Part shown: one piece after another, positions 35,904 to 44,467 of the stretch
How positions within the stretch are numbered: position 1 is the first letter of the stretch
How the letters are laid out: every line of letters starts with the position of its first letter
Assembly: GCF_022758885.1 (NCBI RefSeq)
Contig: NZ_JALEBH010000002.1
Span: forward strand, 248,001-312,000
DNA length: 64,000 bases
Direction of reading: 5' to 3'
DNA from: Sphingobium sp. BYY-5
GTDB lineage: Bacteria; Pseudomonadota; Alphaproteobacteria; Sphingomonadales; Sphingomonadaceae
Program-made: the position numbers and the translations under genes
Notes under the pieces: generated by a model
Told to the model about the DNA's origin: nothing
The model's database searches: none
Seen by the model: the letters and a program-made list of their open reading frames with translations, nothing else

Positions 35904-38466
35904 AATAATAGCCGCCTGCGGGGTTGAAGGGCGACGGGCCGTAATAGCCCTGGCCCGTCTGGGGATTGCCCGGCCCGTTGGTTTCGGGGCGAACGTCGAA
36001 CAGGTTGGTGGCGCCGACCGAGAGCGTCGCGAACGACGTCACCTTTGCGCTGATGCTGGCGTCGGTGATGATCTTCGCCCCGAAATAGCGATCGTCGCCC
36101 GCCGCCGTGCGCTGCGTATATTTGCCATAGCGGGTGGCAGTGAGGCTGAGGCCGAAAATGCCCTTCGACCAATTGAGCGTGCTGACCAGCTTGGTATGCG
36201 GCTGGAGCACTTCCAGCTCGCCGATCTTGTCGCCGCCGAAGAATACCGATCCCGCGCCCAGCAGCGAATTGCCATTGGCGTCGAACAGTTGCGACGGCGT
36301 GGCGACGACATCCGTCACCTTGGTCTTGGAATAGTTGAAGGCGACGGTCAGACCCAGCTTGCCAAGATCGCCCAGGTTGCGACTATAGTCGGCAACCAGG
36401 TCGAAGCCCTTGGTTTCGGTGTCCGCGGCGTTAATGAAATATTCCGCCTGCTCGATATCGGACAGGTCGTTCGCGGCGAGGATAGCCGAAATGCCAGTGC
36501 CGAACAGGCGGCCTGTACGCTCGATCCGATCCTTGATCCGGATATAATAGCCGTCCAGCGTCACCGATAGCGACGGCAAGGGCGTAAAGACAAGGCCGAG
36601 GCCGGCATTCCAGGTCTTTTCCGCCTTGAGTGGCTTGGCGCCCAGCAACTGACCGACGGTCGAATCCGCCGTTACCAGCTTGGCGACGGTGGGGCGCAAT
36701 TCGGTCTGACCCGTCGCCGGGTTGAAGAAGGAGGATGTGCGCCCGTCCGTCTGCGCATAGCCGATCTGGGTCAGCGACGGCGCGCGGAAGCCGGTGCCGA
36801 CCGTGCCGCGAATGGCGAGCGCCGGGCTGATCTCATAGCGGCTGTTGAGCTTCAGGCCGACCGGGCTGCCCGAACCGTCGCTATAATGTTCGGCGCGAAT
36901 GGCCGCGCCGATATACCAGGCGTCGGTCGGATAGAGGCCTAGATCAATATAGCCGGCATAGACTTTTCGGCTGATGTCCGCTTCATCCGCAGGCGAAAGG
37001 ACGATCGCGCCCTGCACCACCGGGGAAGCGACGCGCCCGACATTCCAGTCATATTGCTGGTCGCCGGGCTTGAAGGTGTAGGTCGCATCCTCATAGGCGA
37101 GCGGATCGCCGGCGAAGGTGCGGAACCGATCGAGCCGATATTCGCCACCGATCGACACTTGCAGCGGCTTGGCGAAGCCGATGTCGAACTCACGTGTCAG
37201 GTCGATATTGTGGGTCCATTGGCGGAACTCGAAATTGGCGAGATTGGGCCAATAGGTCGGACTGTCCGGTCCGAGCGACGGGCGCACGGAGAGCTTCGAA
37301 TATTGGCGGCTGGCGTTGCGGCCGAAAGAGGAGGAGATGTCATAATCCCATCCCACGAGCGTTCCGCGCAGACCGCCGACGAACTGGAAATCATTCTCGT
37401 CGATATTGTTGAGCGGATAATAGCCGTCCGGGAACAGTGCCGTGAAATCGGCGGTGCTGTTGGGACGGCGGAAATTATTGCCAATCTGCGCGTCGCGTTC
37501 GCCATAAGTACCGAAGCTGTAGAGCGTGACATTGTCCGTCACCGGCAATTGCGCATTATAGCTGAGGTTGAACGCCTTGATCTGCGGGTCGCCATTATGC
37601 GCACCGTCGCGGTTCCATTGCGCGTTGCGGGCATTGGCGTCAGCGATATTGGCCTCCACCTGCGCACGGGTCAGACCGCTGGTCGCCACCACCTGGTCGA
37701 TCGTGCGGCCGGCGGGCAGGCCGTAGAGGTTGGTGTCGGTCGCGGGCAGGTTCCACCAGGCGCCACCGCGCTTGCGGATGTCGCCGCTCAAGGTCAGGAA
37801 GCCGCCGTCGTCACCGATCTTCGTGCCATAGCGGATCGTCCCCTTCCAACTGTCCGGCCTGCCATTGGCGTCGTAGAGCGTGCCATAGGTGAAATCGCCG
37901 CCCAGCCCTTCCTTCTCGGAGAGTTGGATGTTGATGACACCGGCGATTGCATCCGTGCCATATTGGGCGGCGGCGCTATCCTTCAACACCTCGATCCGGT
38001 CGATGGCGCTGGTCGGAATGAGGTCGATGTCGACAGGGTTGGCGCCGGACGTGTCTGCGGTCGAATTGCTGAGGAAGGCGCCGTTGTGACGTCGCTTCCC
38101 GTTGACCAGCACCAGCGTATAGGCGGGTGCCAGGCCGCGATTGGTAACGGGGCGACCGATCGAGAAGACACCGGCATGGGTCGATCCGAAATTGAGCGAG
38201 GGCAGCAGCTTGGACAGCGCTTCTCCGAACTCGGCCGAACCGGTCGCCTGCAACTTATCCGCGCTGACCACGTCGATCGGCGCGGGGCTTTCTGCAATGG
38301 TGCGGGGCGCCCCGCGCACGCCGGTAACGATAATCGTACCGGCGGCATCGGAGGCGTCACCGACGGCCGCTTGAGGCGCAACGATCGTTTGCGCCGCCAA
38401 CGGTACGCTGGAGAGCAGAACGCCCACAATCGCGGTAGTTGTGAGATATGACCCGTTATGTTTCAT
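35878..38466 (-). CDS. TonB-dependent receptor inside the organosulfur cluster
   Basis: An 862-residue TBDR: signal to about LAAQ, then GTIIVTGVRGAPRTIAES and plug motifs LPSLNFGS, GRPVTNRGLAPAYTLVLV and IEVLKDSAAAQYGTDAIAGV. These are the iron-independent, small-molecule style of receptor, with a long barrel ending IALAF. It lies between two sulfonate-type binding proteins on the same strand, so I infer import of an organosulfur compound (sulfonate, sulfate ester or similar), as TBDRs such as SftP of Pseudomonas putida S-313 do. A 116-nt AT-rich gap precedes it. Confidence 0.88.
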   Translation of the reverse strand: MKHNGSYLTTTAIVGVLLSSVPLAAQTIVAPQAAVGDASDAAGTIIVTGVRGAPRTIAESPAPIDVVSADKLQATGSAEFGEALSKLLPSLNFGSTHAGVFSIGRPVTNRGLAPAYTLVLVNGKRRHNGAFLSNSTADTSGANPVDIDLIPTSAIDRIEVLKDSAAAQYGTDAIAGVINIQLSEKEGLGGDFTYGTLYDANGRPDSWKGTIRYGTKIGDDGGFLTLSGDIRKRGGAWWNLPATDTNLYGLPAGRTIDQVVATSGLTRAQVEANIADANARNAQWNRDGAHNGDPQIKAFNLSYNAQLPVTDNVTLYSFGTYGERDAQIGNNFRRPNSTADFTALFPDGYYPLNNIDENDFQFVGGLRGTLVGWDYDISSSFGRNASRQYSKLSVRPSLGPDSPTYWPNLANFEFRQWTHNIDLTREFDIGFAKPLQVSIGGEYRLDRFRTFAGDPLAYEDATYTFKPGDQQYDWNVGRVASPVVQGAIVLSPADEADISRKVYAGYIDLGLYPTDAWYIGAAIRAEHYSDGSGSPVGLKLNSRYEISPALAIRGTVGTGFRAPSLTQIGYAQTDGRTSSFFNPATGQTELRPTVAKLVTADSTVGQLLGAKPLKAEKTWNAGLGLVFTPLPSLSVTLDGYYIRIKDRIERTGRLFGTGISAILAANDLSDIEQAEYFINAADTETKGFDLVADYSRNLGDLGKLGLTVAFNYSKTKVTDVVATPSQLFDANGNSLLGAGSVFFGGDKIGELEVLQPHTKLVSTLNWSKGIFGLSLTATRYGKYTQRTAAGDDRYFGAKIITDASISAKVTSFATLSVGATNLFDVRPETNGPGNPQTGQGYYGPSPFNPAGGYYYGRIALAF

Positions 38467-38582
38467 AATTATATACCCCCAAATATTCTCCGAGGGATCA
38501 TGTATTTTCTACTTATTTTGTTGAATAACGACTTCGCGCTTCAATCTATGATTAAAGCTAAACTTTAGATCTTCTTTTCATC
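38467..38582. promoter_or_regulatory. AT-rich leader upstream of the sulfur-cluster TBDR
   Basis: This 116-nt stretch is markedly AT-rich against the GC-rich neighbours (ATTAAAGCTAAACTTTAG, TATTTTCTACTTATTTTG). It includes a 5-bp-arm repeat CTAAAGTTTAG. It probably holds a separate promoter for the TBDR and a weak stop for ssuA. No clear Shine-Dalgarno sequence precedes the TBDR ATG other than GGGGG 9-13 nt away. Confidence 0.5.
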
Positions 38583-39557
38583 TTAAAACTTATTATTTTT
38601 CCCACCTTTGCCGAAACTGACATCGAATGCTTCGGCGACAGCGCGTTTGCCGTCGGTTAGACCAGCCTTCCGGAAACGTGCGGTAATCGCCTGCTCATGC
38701 GCGATGATCTTGCCGTCGATCGGTTGCGACACGCGGTTGTTCCGATCGAAACTGGCGCGAGCGATATCCAGTGGCAGGCCCGTTTCCTTCGCCAGAACCT
38801 GCGCGAACTGGTCTGGATGCGCGCGTGCCCAGGCGACGGCCTTGGCTTCGCGCTGGAGGAAATCCGCCAGCAAGGCGCGCTTAGGATCGATGGAATCCGC
38901 ATGAGCGATGTCGATATAGAGCGGGAGACCATAGTCCTTGGCGTCGATCACCGCGCGCGCGCCTTCCTTGATCGCGACGTTGGTATAGGGCGTCCAGGTA
39001 GCCCAGGCGTCGATCGATCCACTGTCGAATGCCGCCTTGGCATCGCCCGGAGGCAGGAAAGTAACATGCACCTTGTCCACCGGGATATCGGCCCGCTCCA
39101 GCGCCTGGAGCAGCAGATGATGGCCGATCGAACCGCGCGTGGTCGCAATCGACTTGCCGACCAGATCCTGCGCACTCTTCACTGAAGAGCCATTTTTCAC
39201 CAGGACGGCCAGCGCTTCCGCCGCTTGGTTGGCCGGAGCCTGCACGGCGATGGCCTTGACCGGACTGCCGCTCTGATAGGCGAAGATGAAGGGCGCATCG
39301 GCGGCCAGGCCCAGGTCGGCCGCACCGCCGCCCACAGCCTCAAGCAAGGGTTGCGCGGCGGGAAATTCCGACCATTCGACCGTATAGGGCGCGTCCTTGA
39401 GCACGCCCGATGCGATCATCATCGCCTTGACCTGCCCCTTCTGGTTCGCAACGCGCAAGACCTTGTCATCGCCGCCACGAAAATTCGCGGCGGCGAGCCC
39501 GATGCCCGCCACCGCGATAAGGGTCGCCGACAGGATGGCGACAGTCTTCTTGGCCAT
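38583..39557 (-). CDS. ssuA: Sulfonate ABC substrate-binding protein 1 (SsuA)
   Basis: A 324-residue periplasmic binding protein, SsuA/TauA style, with a signal anchor (TVAILSATLIAVAGIGLAAA). Hallmarks are WSEFPAAQPLLEAVGGGAAD, RGSIGHHLLLQALERADI and SIDAWATWTPY. The start lies 3 nt after the ssuD stop, so it is in the ssuC-ssuB-dioxygenase-rhodanese-ssuD-ssuA order and delivers sulfonates to SsuBC. The C-terminus is lysine/asparagine rich and its codons are AT-rich, running into the AT-rich leader that follows. Confidence 0.86.
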   Translation of the reverse strand: MAKKTVAILSATLIAVAGIGLAAANFRGGDDKVLRVANQKGQVKAMMIASGVLKDAPYTVEWSEFPAAQPLLEAVGGGAADLGLAADAPFIFAYQSGSPVKAIAVQAPANQAAEALAVLVKNGSSVKSAQDLVGKSIATTRGSIGHHLLLQALERADIPVDKVHVTFLPPGDAKAAFDSGSIDAWATWTPYTNVAIKEGARAVIDAKDYGLPLYIDIAHADSIDPKRALLADFLQREAKAVAWARAHPDQFAQVLAKETGLPLDIARASFDRNNRVSQPIDGKIIAHEQAITARFRKAGLTDGKRAVAEAFDVSFGKGGKNNKF

Positions 39558-39560
39558 CGA

Positions 39561-40649
39561 TCAGCCCGCCAGCGCGAGGCCAGACGCCTCGCGTTCGGCG
39601 ACCTTGCGCCGAACGACCGGCAGCAGTTCGCGGCCATAGAGGATGGAATCGCCCAGCGGATCGAAGCCACGGATCAGGAAATGGTCGATGCCGATGTCAT
39701 AATAATCGAGCATGGCGTCCGCGACCTGCTCCGGCGTGCCGACCAGGCCCGTGCTGTTGCCCGCCGCACCGGTCAGCGCCGCAACGCCGGTCCACAGGCG
39801 CGTATCGCGCCGGTTGCTGCTGGCGGTGTCGAGCAAGCGCAGCGACCCGGCATTGGGCGGACGATGGCCGCTGATCGGCAGGCCGGCGGCAACGCGATTC
39901 TCACGCACCTGCTCCTCAATCTCGGCCGCGCGTTTCCAGGCGGCTTCTTCGGTATCGGCGATCACCGGACGCAGCGAGAGCGAAAAGCCGGGGTCCCGGC
40001 CATAGCGCGCCGCCGACTTGCGTACCGCGCGAACCGTATCCTGCACCGCCTCCAGCGTTTCGCCCCAGAGTGCATAGACATCGGCATGGCGACCGGCGAC
40101 CTCGATCGCGTCATCCGACGACCCGCCGAAGAAGACCGGCAGATTGTCCGGCTTGATCGCGCTGAATGCCTGACGAATATCATAATATTTGCCCTGATGG
40201 TCGAACGGCTGGGCTGCCGTCCATTCCTGCCGCAGGACGGTCAGATATTCGTCGGTACGGGCATAGCGTTCCGCCTTGACCGTCCGCGTATCGCCATCGC
40301 GTGCCATTTCCTCGTCAGCGCCACCGGTGATGATGTGGACAGCCACACGGCCGCCCGAAAGCTGATCGAGCGTGGCAAGTTGGCGCGCGGCCACGGTCGG
40401 CTGGGTGAAGCCGGGCCGGTGCGCAACCAGGAAGCCCAGCTTCGTCGTGATCGCCGCCGCATGGGCTGCGACGATCTGGCTTTCCGGGCTGTTGGACCCG
40501 AAGGGGATGAGAACGCGGTCGAAGCCGCCCTCTTCCTGCGCCTTGGCCGCCGCATTCACATAATCCGTGTCGAGCGCACGACTGCGCACCGCCGACTGGG
40601 TCTCCGACCCGTTGTTGAAGCCGATATAACCGATGAACTTGACGCTCAT
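39561..40649 (-). CDS. ssuD: FMNH2-dependent alkanesulfonate monooxygenase
   Basis: A 362-residue luciferase-like monooxygenase matching SsuD: FIGYIGFNNGSET, RVLIPFGSNSPESQ, FLVAHRPGF, ATLDQLSGGRVAVHIITGG, PVFFGGSSDDAIEVAG, VGTPEQVADAMLDYYDIGID. It uses reduced flavin and oxygen to desulfonate alkanesulfonates to sulfite and an aldehyde. The start at 40649 has GAGGAGG upstream, and a longer open frame upstream is ignored. No flavin reductase (SsuE) gene is visible in this window. It lies between the rhodanese gene and ssuA. Confidence 0.92.
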   Translation of the reverse strand: MSVKFIGYIGFNNGSETQSAVRSRALDTDYVNAAAKAQEEGGFDRVLIPFGSNSPESQIVAAHAAAITTKLGFLVAHRPGFTQPTVAARQLATLDQLSGGRVAVHIITGGADEEMARDGDTRTVKAERYARTDEYLTVLRQEWTAAQPFDHQGKYYDIRQAFSAIKPDNLPVFFGGSSDDAIEVAGRHADVYALWGETLEAVQDTVRAVRKSAARYGRDPGFSLSLRPVIADTEEAAWKRAAEIEEQVRENRVAAGLPISGHRPPNAGSLRLLDTASSNRRDTRLWTGVAALTGAAGNSTGLVGTPEQVADAMLDYYDIGIDHFLIRGFDPLGDSILYGRELLPVVRRKVAEREASGLALAG

Positions 40650-40665
40650 ATGCGCCTCCTCAATA

Positions 40666-41928
40666 TCAAATGACGTAGAAGCCGTGGGTGCCGTCACGCT
40701 CCAATTGAGCGACGAGGCCATATTCCCAGTCGAGATAGGCCTGCATGGCAGCCGCCTTGTTGTCGGTGCCCTCATAAGGGCGCTTGTAGCGGCCCTCCGG
40801 CCCGCGCGGAGAGGGCGCGCCATCCGATCCCTTTTCCAGGGCGATGGCCGTCCAGTCGACGTCGAGCACGGACACGTCCCAGCCAAGCTGAGCCAGCCAG
40901 GATGCGGTCATGTCGGCGCGCGGCCCCAGCGTGTCGGCCACGACGATGCGCGCACCGCGTACCGGCGCATTATGGTCGGTTTCCTGTACCAACTGACCGC
41001 CCTGCGCGTTGCGGAAGCCTGGCAGATGGCCGCTCTCAAATTCGCGCGGCTGACGGACGTCGTAGAGATAGAGGGTTCGCGCCGTATCAGCCTTGAACGC
41101 CTCCAGTTCCGCCCAGCCGATCCGTTTGACCCCGGCGCGGTAAGCGACGTCGCGGGCATAGGCGCGCGCTTCTTCGGTCGATATATCATCGACTTCCGGC
41201 GCGACGCGGGTCTGACCGGTTTCCAGCTCCTGGCCCGCCAGCGTCCAGCCAATCGTGCCGTTACGCAGCGCGAAAATCTTGTTGGGAATACCGGAATTGA
41301 CCAGCGACTGGGCGCCGATGATCGATCGCGTGCGACCCGCGCAATTGACGATGATCGTCGTATCGGGATCGGGTGCGATCGTCCGTACGCGCAATACCAG
41401 TTCGGCGCCCGGTACACTGGTGCTGGTCGGAATGTTCATCACATTATATTCATCATAACGGCGCGCATCGAGGATGGCGATGTCGGCCTTTTCGCGGATC
41501 AACGCCTGCACTTCCTCCGCCGCGAGGCTGGGCGTGTGGCGGCGATGCTCGACCAGCTCGCCAAACGCCTTGGAGTAGCTGTTGACGTCCTCGAACAATT
41601 CAAAGCCAGCGTCGCGCCATGCGGAAAGGCCGCCTTCCAGCTCGCGAACATGGGTGTAGCCCAGCCCCTCGAAACGCACCGCCGCCTTGCGCGCGAACCC
41701 TTCGCCATTGTCATAGACGACGATCGGGGTGTCCAGGCGCGGGATGCGCCAGCGCGCTTCCTCATCGATGCGGCGCAGCGGGATCTGCGCGGCGAAGAGC
41801 GGATGGCCCTGCGCGAATTCATGTTCCTCGCGCACATCGATGATGGCGATTTCGCTGCCGACCAGCAGCGCGTGGCGGATGTCCTGCGGGGTGGCAGTCT
41901 GGATGCGTTCAAGCGTATCGGTGGTCAT
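40666..41928 (-). CDS. Multi-domain rhodanese-like sulfurtransferase
   Basis: From ATG 41928 (ATGA overlap with the thiol dioxygenase stop) the protein is 420 aa. It has three rhodanese-like domains, about residues 6-100, 130-235 and 260-370. Only the middle one has an active-site Cys (VNCAGRTRS, C196); the equivalent loops read VYDNGEG in the first and VADTLGP in the third. Such proteins move sulfane sulfur (persulfide, thiosulfate) between carriers. Placement between the dioxygenase and ssuD suggests handling of sulfur freed from thiols. Confidence 0.82.
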   Translation of the reverse strand: MTTDTLERIQTATPQDIRHALLVGSEIAIIDVREEHEFAQGHPLFAAQIPLRRIDEEARWRIPRLDTPIVVYDNGEGFARKAAVRFEGLGYTHVRELEGGLSAWRDAGFELFEDVNSYSKAFGELVEHRRHTPSLAAEEVQALIREKADIAILDARRYDEYNVMNIPTSTSVPGAELVLRVRTIAPDPDTTIIVNCAGRTRSIIGAQSLVNSGIPNKIFALRNGTIGWTLAGQELETGQTRVAPEVDDISTEEARAYARDVAYRAGVKRIGWAELEAFKADTARTLYLYDVRQPREFESGHLPGFRNAQGGQLVQETDHNAPVRGARIVVADTLGPRADMTASWLAQLGWDVSVLDVDWTAIALEKGSDGAPSPRGPEGRYKRPYEGTDNKAAAMQAYLDWEYGLVAQLERDGTHGFYVI

Positions 41929-42539
41929 GCGGTTTTCGATCTGTCCCAGAGATTGGGGATCACGCCGTTGGCGTAACCCGAAATGAAGGTCTTGGGCGTG
42001 CCGTCGGGGGCATAGGTCGCCCGCTCGACCGCGCCGATATTGGCGCCATAGACATGGATGCTGATGGACGGCCGGTCGGTAAGGCCATTGGTCACGCGAT
42101 GAATGTCGCCGACGCGCGGAGAGACGGCGTCCACTTCCCCCTCGCGCAGCAACTCTTCGCCTTCCGCGACAAGTCCACCGGTCGGCAGGCGGCGAAAGCG
42201 CTCCACCTTCTCGACGCCGCGCAGCACGCCGACCAGACCCCAGACCGTATGATCGTGGATCGGCGTCGCCTGGCCCGGTCCCCAAACGAAACTGACGACG
42301 CTGAACCGTTCGCGGCTGTCGCAGTGGAGCAGATATTGCTGATAACGGTCCGGATCAGGACGGGTGAACGCCTCCGGCAGCCAATCATCGGTCGCGATCA
42401 GGCGAGCGAGAAGCGAACGACCACTCTCCAATATCGCCTGCTCATCGCGCGTCGCCGCCAGCAAATCCGCGAAAGCGGTAACGAAACCGCGCAACCGCCC
42501 CGTATCGACCGGTCGCTCCAGAACGGCGAGTGCCGTCAT
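41925..42539 (-). CDS. Cysteine dioxygenase-type cupin (thiol dioxygenase)
   Basis: A 204-residue cupin with the iron-binding pattern IHDHTVWG (H95, H97) and H162 in SIHVYG, characteristic of CDO/3-mercaptopropionate dioxygenase. These enzymes convert a thiol with O2 to the sulfinate, feeding sulfur into oxidised pools. I cannot tell cysteine from 3-mercaptopropionate. The ATG overlaps the ssuB stop and its own stop overlaps the rhodanese start, so it is tightly coupled. Confidence 0.85.
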   Translation of the reverse strand: MTALAVLERPVDTGRLRGFVTAFADLLAATRDEQAILESGRSLLARLIATDDWLPEAFTRPDPDRYQQYLLHCDSRERFSVVSFVWGPGQATPIHDHTVWGLVGVLRGVEKVERFRRLPTGGLVAEGEELLREGEVDAVSPRVGDIHRVTNGLTDRPSISIHVYGANIGAVERATYAPDGTPKTFISGYANGVIPNLWDRSKTA

Positions 42540-43327
42540 TCGGCAGCTTCCGCGATCGGGGCGAACGGCACCACGCTGTCGCCATGATCGTCACCACCCA
42601 GATAGGAGAGCAGCTTTTCACGCAGGCGACCGGCAAAGCTGGCACGCTCGCCACGGGGGGTGGTGATGCGTTCCTGGGCGACGATGCGGCCCTTGTCGAG
42701 CACTAGCACCCGGTCGGCGAGCGCGATCGCTTCCTCCACATCATGGGTCACAAGCAGCACGGCCGGCTGGTGCGCGCGCCAGAGCGACAGGACCAGATCG
42801 TGCATCCGGTAACGGGTCAGCGCATCGAGCGCAGCGAAAGGTTCGTCGAGCAGCAACAGCTTTGGCTCACGCACCAGCGCGCGCGCCAGGGCGGCGCGCT
42901 GCGCTTCACCGCCCGATAAAGTCAGGGGCCAGGCATCGATACGATGGCCAAGCCCCACTTCCTTGAGCGCCGCCTCGCTACGTTCGCGCGTCCGGTCGCC
43001 ACGAAGGCCCAATGATACATTCTTCCAGACCGGTTTCCAGGGCAGCAGGCGTGCGTCCTGAAATACGACGGCGCGCGAGTCGGGCACTTCGACATCCTGA
43101 CCGCGCACCTCATCAAGGCCGGCGAGCGTCCGCAACAGGGTCGTCTTGCCTGAACCCGACCGGCCCAGCAGCGCGATGAACTCCCCCGGCGCGATGTCGA
43201 GGTCCAGGCCATCGATGATGGTGTTGGCGCCGAAGCGCCGACTAAAGTCGCGCAGGCGAACGACAGGGTCGGGATGCGGTTGGTGGGCAGCACTGTCCAC
43301 CGTGGAAAAACCGAGGCGAGCGTCCAT
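42536..43327 (-). CDS. ssuB: Sulfonate ABC transporter ATP-binding protein
   Basis: A 263-residue ABC ATPase. It has Walker A GRSGSGKTTLLR, Q-loop VVFQDARLLPW, signature LSGGEAQRAALARAL and Walker B KLLLLDEPFAALDA, then the switch His in THDVEEAI. The family is SsuB/TauB/NitT. The start at 43327 lies 2 nt after the ssuC stop, and its own stop overlaps the dioxygenase ATG. It powers SsuC and, by inference, serves the three binding proteins of the island. Confidence 0.92.
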   Translation of the reverse strand: MDARLGFSTVDSAAHQPHPDPVVRLRDFSRRFGANTIIDGLDLDIAPGEFIALLGRSGSGKTTLLRTLAGLDEVRGQDVEVPDSRAVVFQDARLLPWKPVWKNVSLGLRGDRTRERSEAALKEVGLGHRIDAWPLTLSGGEAQRAALARALVREPKLLLLDEPFAALDALTRYRMHDLVLSLWRAHQPAVLLVTHDVEEAIALADRVLVLDKGRIVAQERITTPRGERASFAGRLREKLLSYLGGDDHGDSVVPFAPIAEAAE

Positions 43328-43329
43328 GC

Positions 43330-44163
43330 TTATTGCTCCACTATGCTGGGGCGCCAGATAAGGGCGCGGGCTTCGATGGTGCGGACCAGCCAGTCGGCGC
43401 CAAGGCCGAGAATGGCGTAGACCATGAGGCAGACGACGATGATGTCGGTCCGCATGAAATCGCGGGCGTTGTTGATGAGATAACCAAGCCCCGCGGATGC
43501 ATTTATCTGTTCGGCGACGACCAGAATCAGCACCGAAATCGAGATGGCGTAGCGCAGGCCGACCAGAAGCGACGGCAGGGCGGATGGCAGCACGACGTGC
43601 CAAACCTGCTCCCAGCGGCTAAGGCCGAAGCTCTTCGCCGCATCGAGCAGACGCAGATCGACGCTGCGAATGCCGCTGTAGAGATTGAGATAGACGGGGA
43701 ACATCGTCGCAAAGGCGATCAGCGCCACCTTGGGCGTCTCACCGATGCCGAACCAGACGATGAACAAAGGCGTCAAGGCCAGCGGCGGAATGGTGCGCTT
43801 GATCTGCATCAGTGGATCGACCGCCAGTTCCCCCGCTCTGGACAGGCCGGCAACCACGCCGAACCCCAGCCCGAGACCAACTCCGATCAGCAGCCCGACA
43901 CCTACGCGAGCGAAGGACACCAGCAGGTTGGACGGCAATTCGCCAGAAACCACCATTCCGATCAACGTGCCCAGCACAGTCGATGGCGCTGCCAATGTAC
44001 GCTCCGGGATCAGCCCGACGCGCGACCCCAACTCCCATAGCAACAGCAACAAAAGGGGAGAAAGCCACCGCCCCCCGAAGCGGGAAAGCGAAAAGCCACG
44101 GGCCGAGGAAGCCGACCGGCCGCGCCTTGCGCTGGAAACATCATTGATCGTCAGAACCGCCAT
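43330..44163 (-). CDS. ssuC: Sulfonate ABC transporter permease
   Basis: A 277-residue inner-membrane permease with the NitT/TauT-family fold. Helices include LSPLLLLLLWELGSRVGL and an EAA-type loop AAKSFGLSRWEQVWHVVLPSALP, which contacts the ATPase. It starts at 44163 with AAAGG upstream and heads the long minus-strand cluster. It forms the channel for sulfonates with SsuB. Confidence 0.92.
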   Translation of the reverse strand: MAVLTINDVSSARRGRSASSARGFSLSRFGGRWLSPLLLLLLWELGSRVGLIPERTLAAPSTVLGTLIGMVVSGELPSNLLVSFARVGVGLLIGVGLGLGFGVVAGLSRAGELAVDPLMQIKRTIPPLALTPLFIVWFGIGETPKVALIAFATMFPVYLNLYSGIRSVDLRLLDAAKSFGLSRWEQVWHVVLPSALPSLLVGLRYAISISVLILVVAEQINASAGLGYLINNARDFMRTDIIVVCLMVYAILGLGADWLVRTIEARALIWRPSIVEQ

Positions 44164-44467
44164 GTTCGGGCCTTTTGTAAAATCCCGGATAAGCCAACAT
44201 GATTTGTCTACTCATTCAATTAAGTTTTTCTAGGCCGACCTATCAGTATTCGTCATAGATGGTATTTCATCGCCGATGTGGCGCGGATGAGCGCGGATAA
44301 CGGTGGTTTCTGGCCTGGGGAGCGGCCCGCCCAAGTTTTTTCTTCATCCTATAAATCTCTACTATTTTGATTGATATATAAGCATCGGCGATAGACGCTC
44401 ATCCTATTATCGACACTGGCCGTTTCCGGCACCGGATCGGCACCATCCTTTTACGAAGAGGTCCATC
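44164..44467. promoter_or_regulatory. Divergent control region between ssuC cluster and LysR gene
   Basis: This 304-nt stretch holds no ORF. It has AT-rich segments (near 44200-44230 and 44330-44380) suited to two divergent promoters. Two inverse copies of an ATCGSCGAT element are present: CATCGCCGATG at 44268-44278 and CATCGGCGAT at 44383-44392. They may bind the adjacent LysR regulator. Function is inference. Confidence 0.5.
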
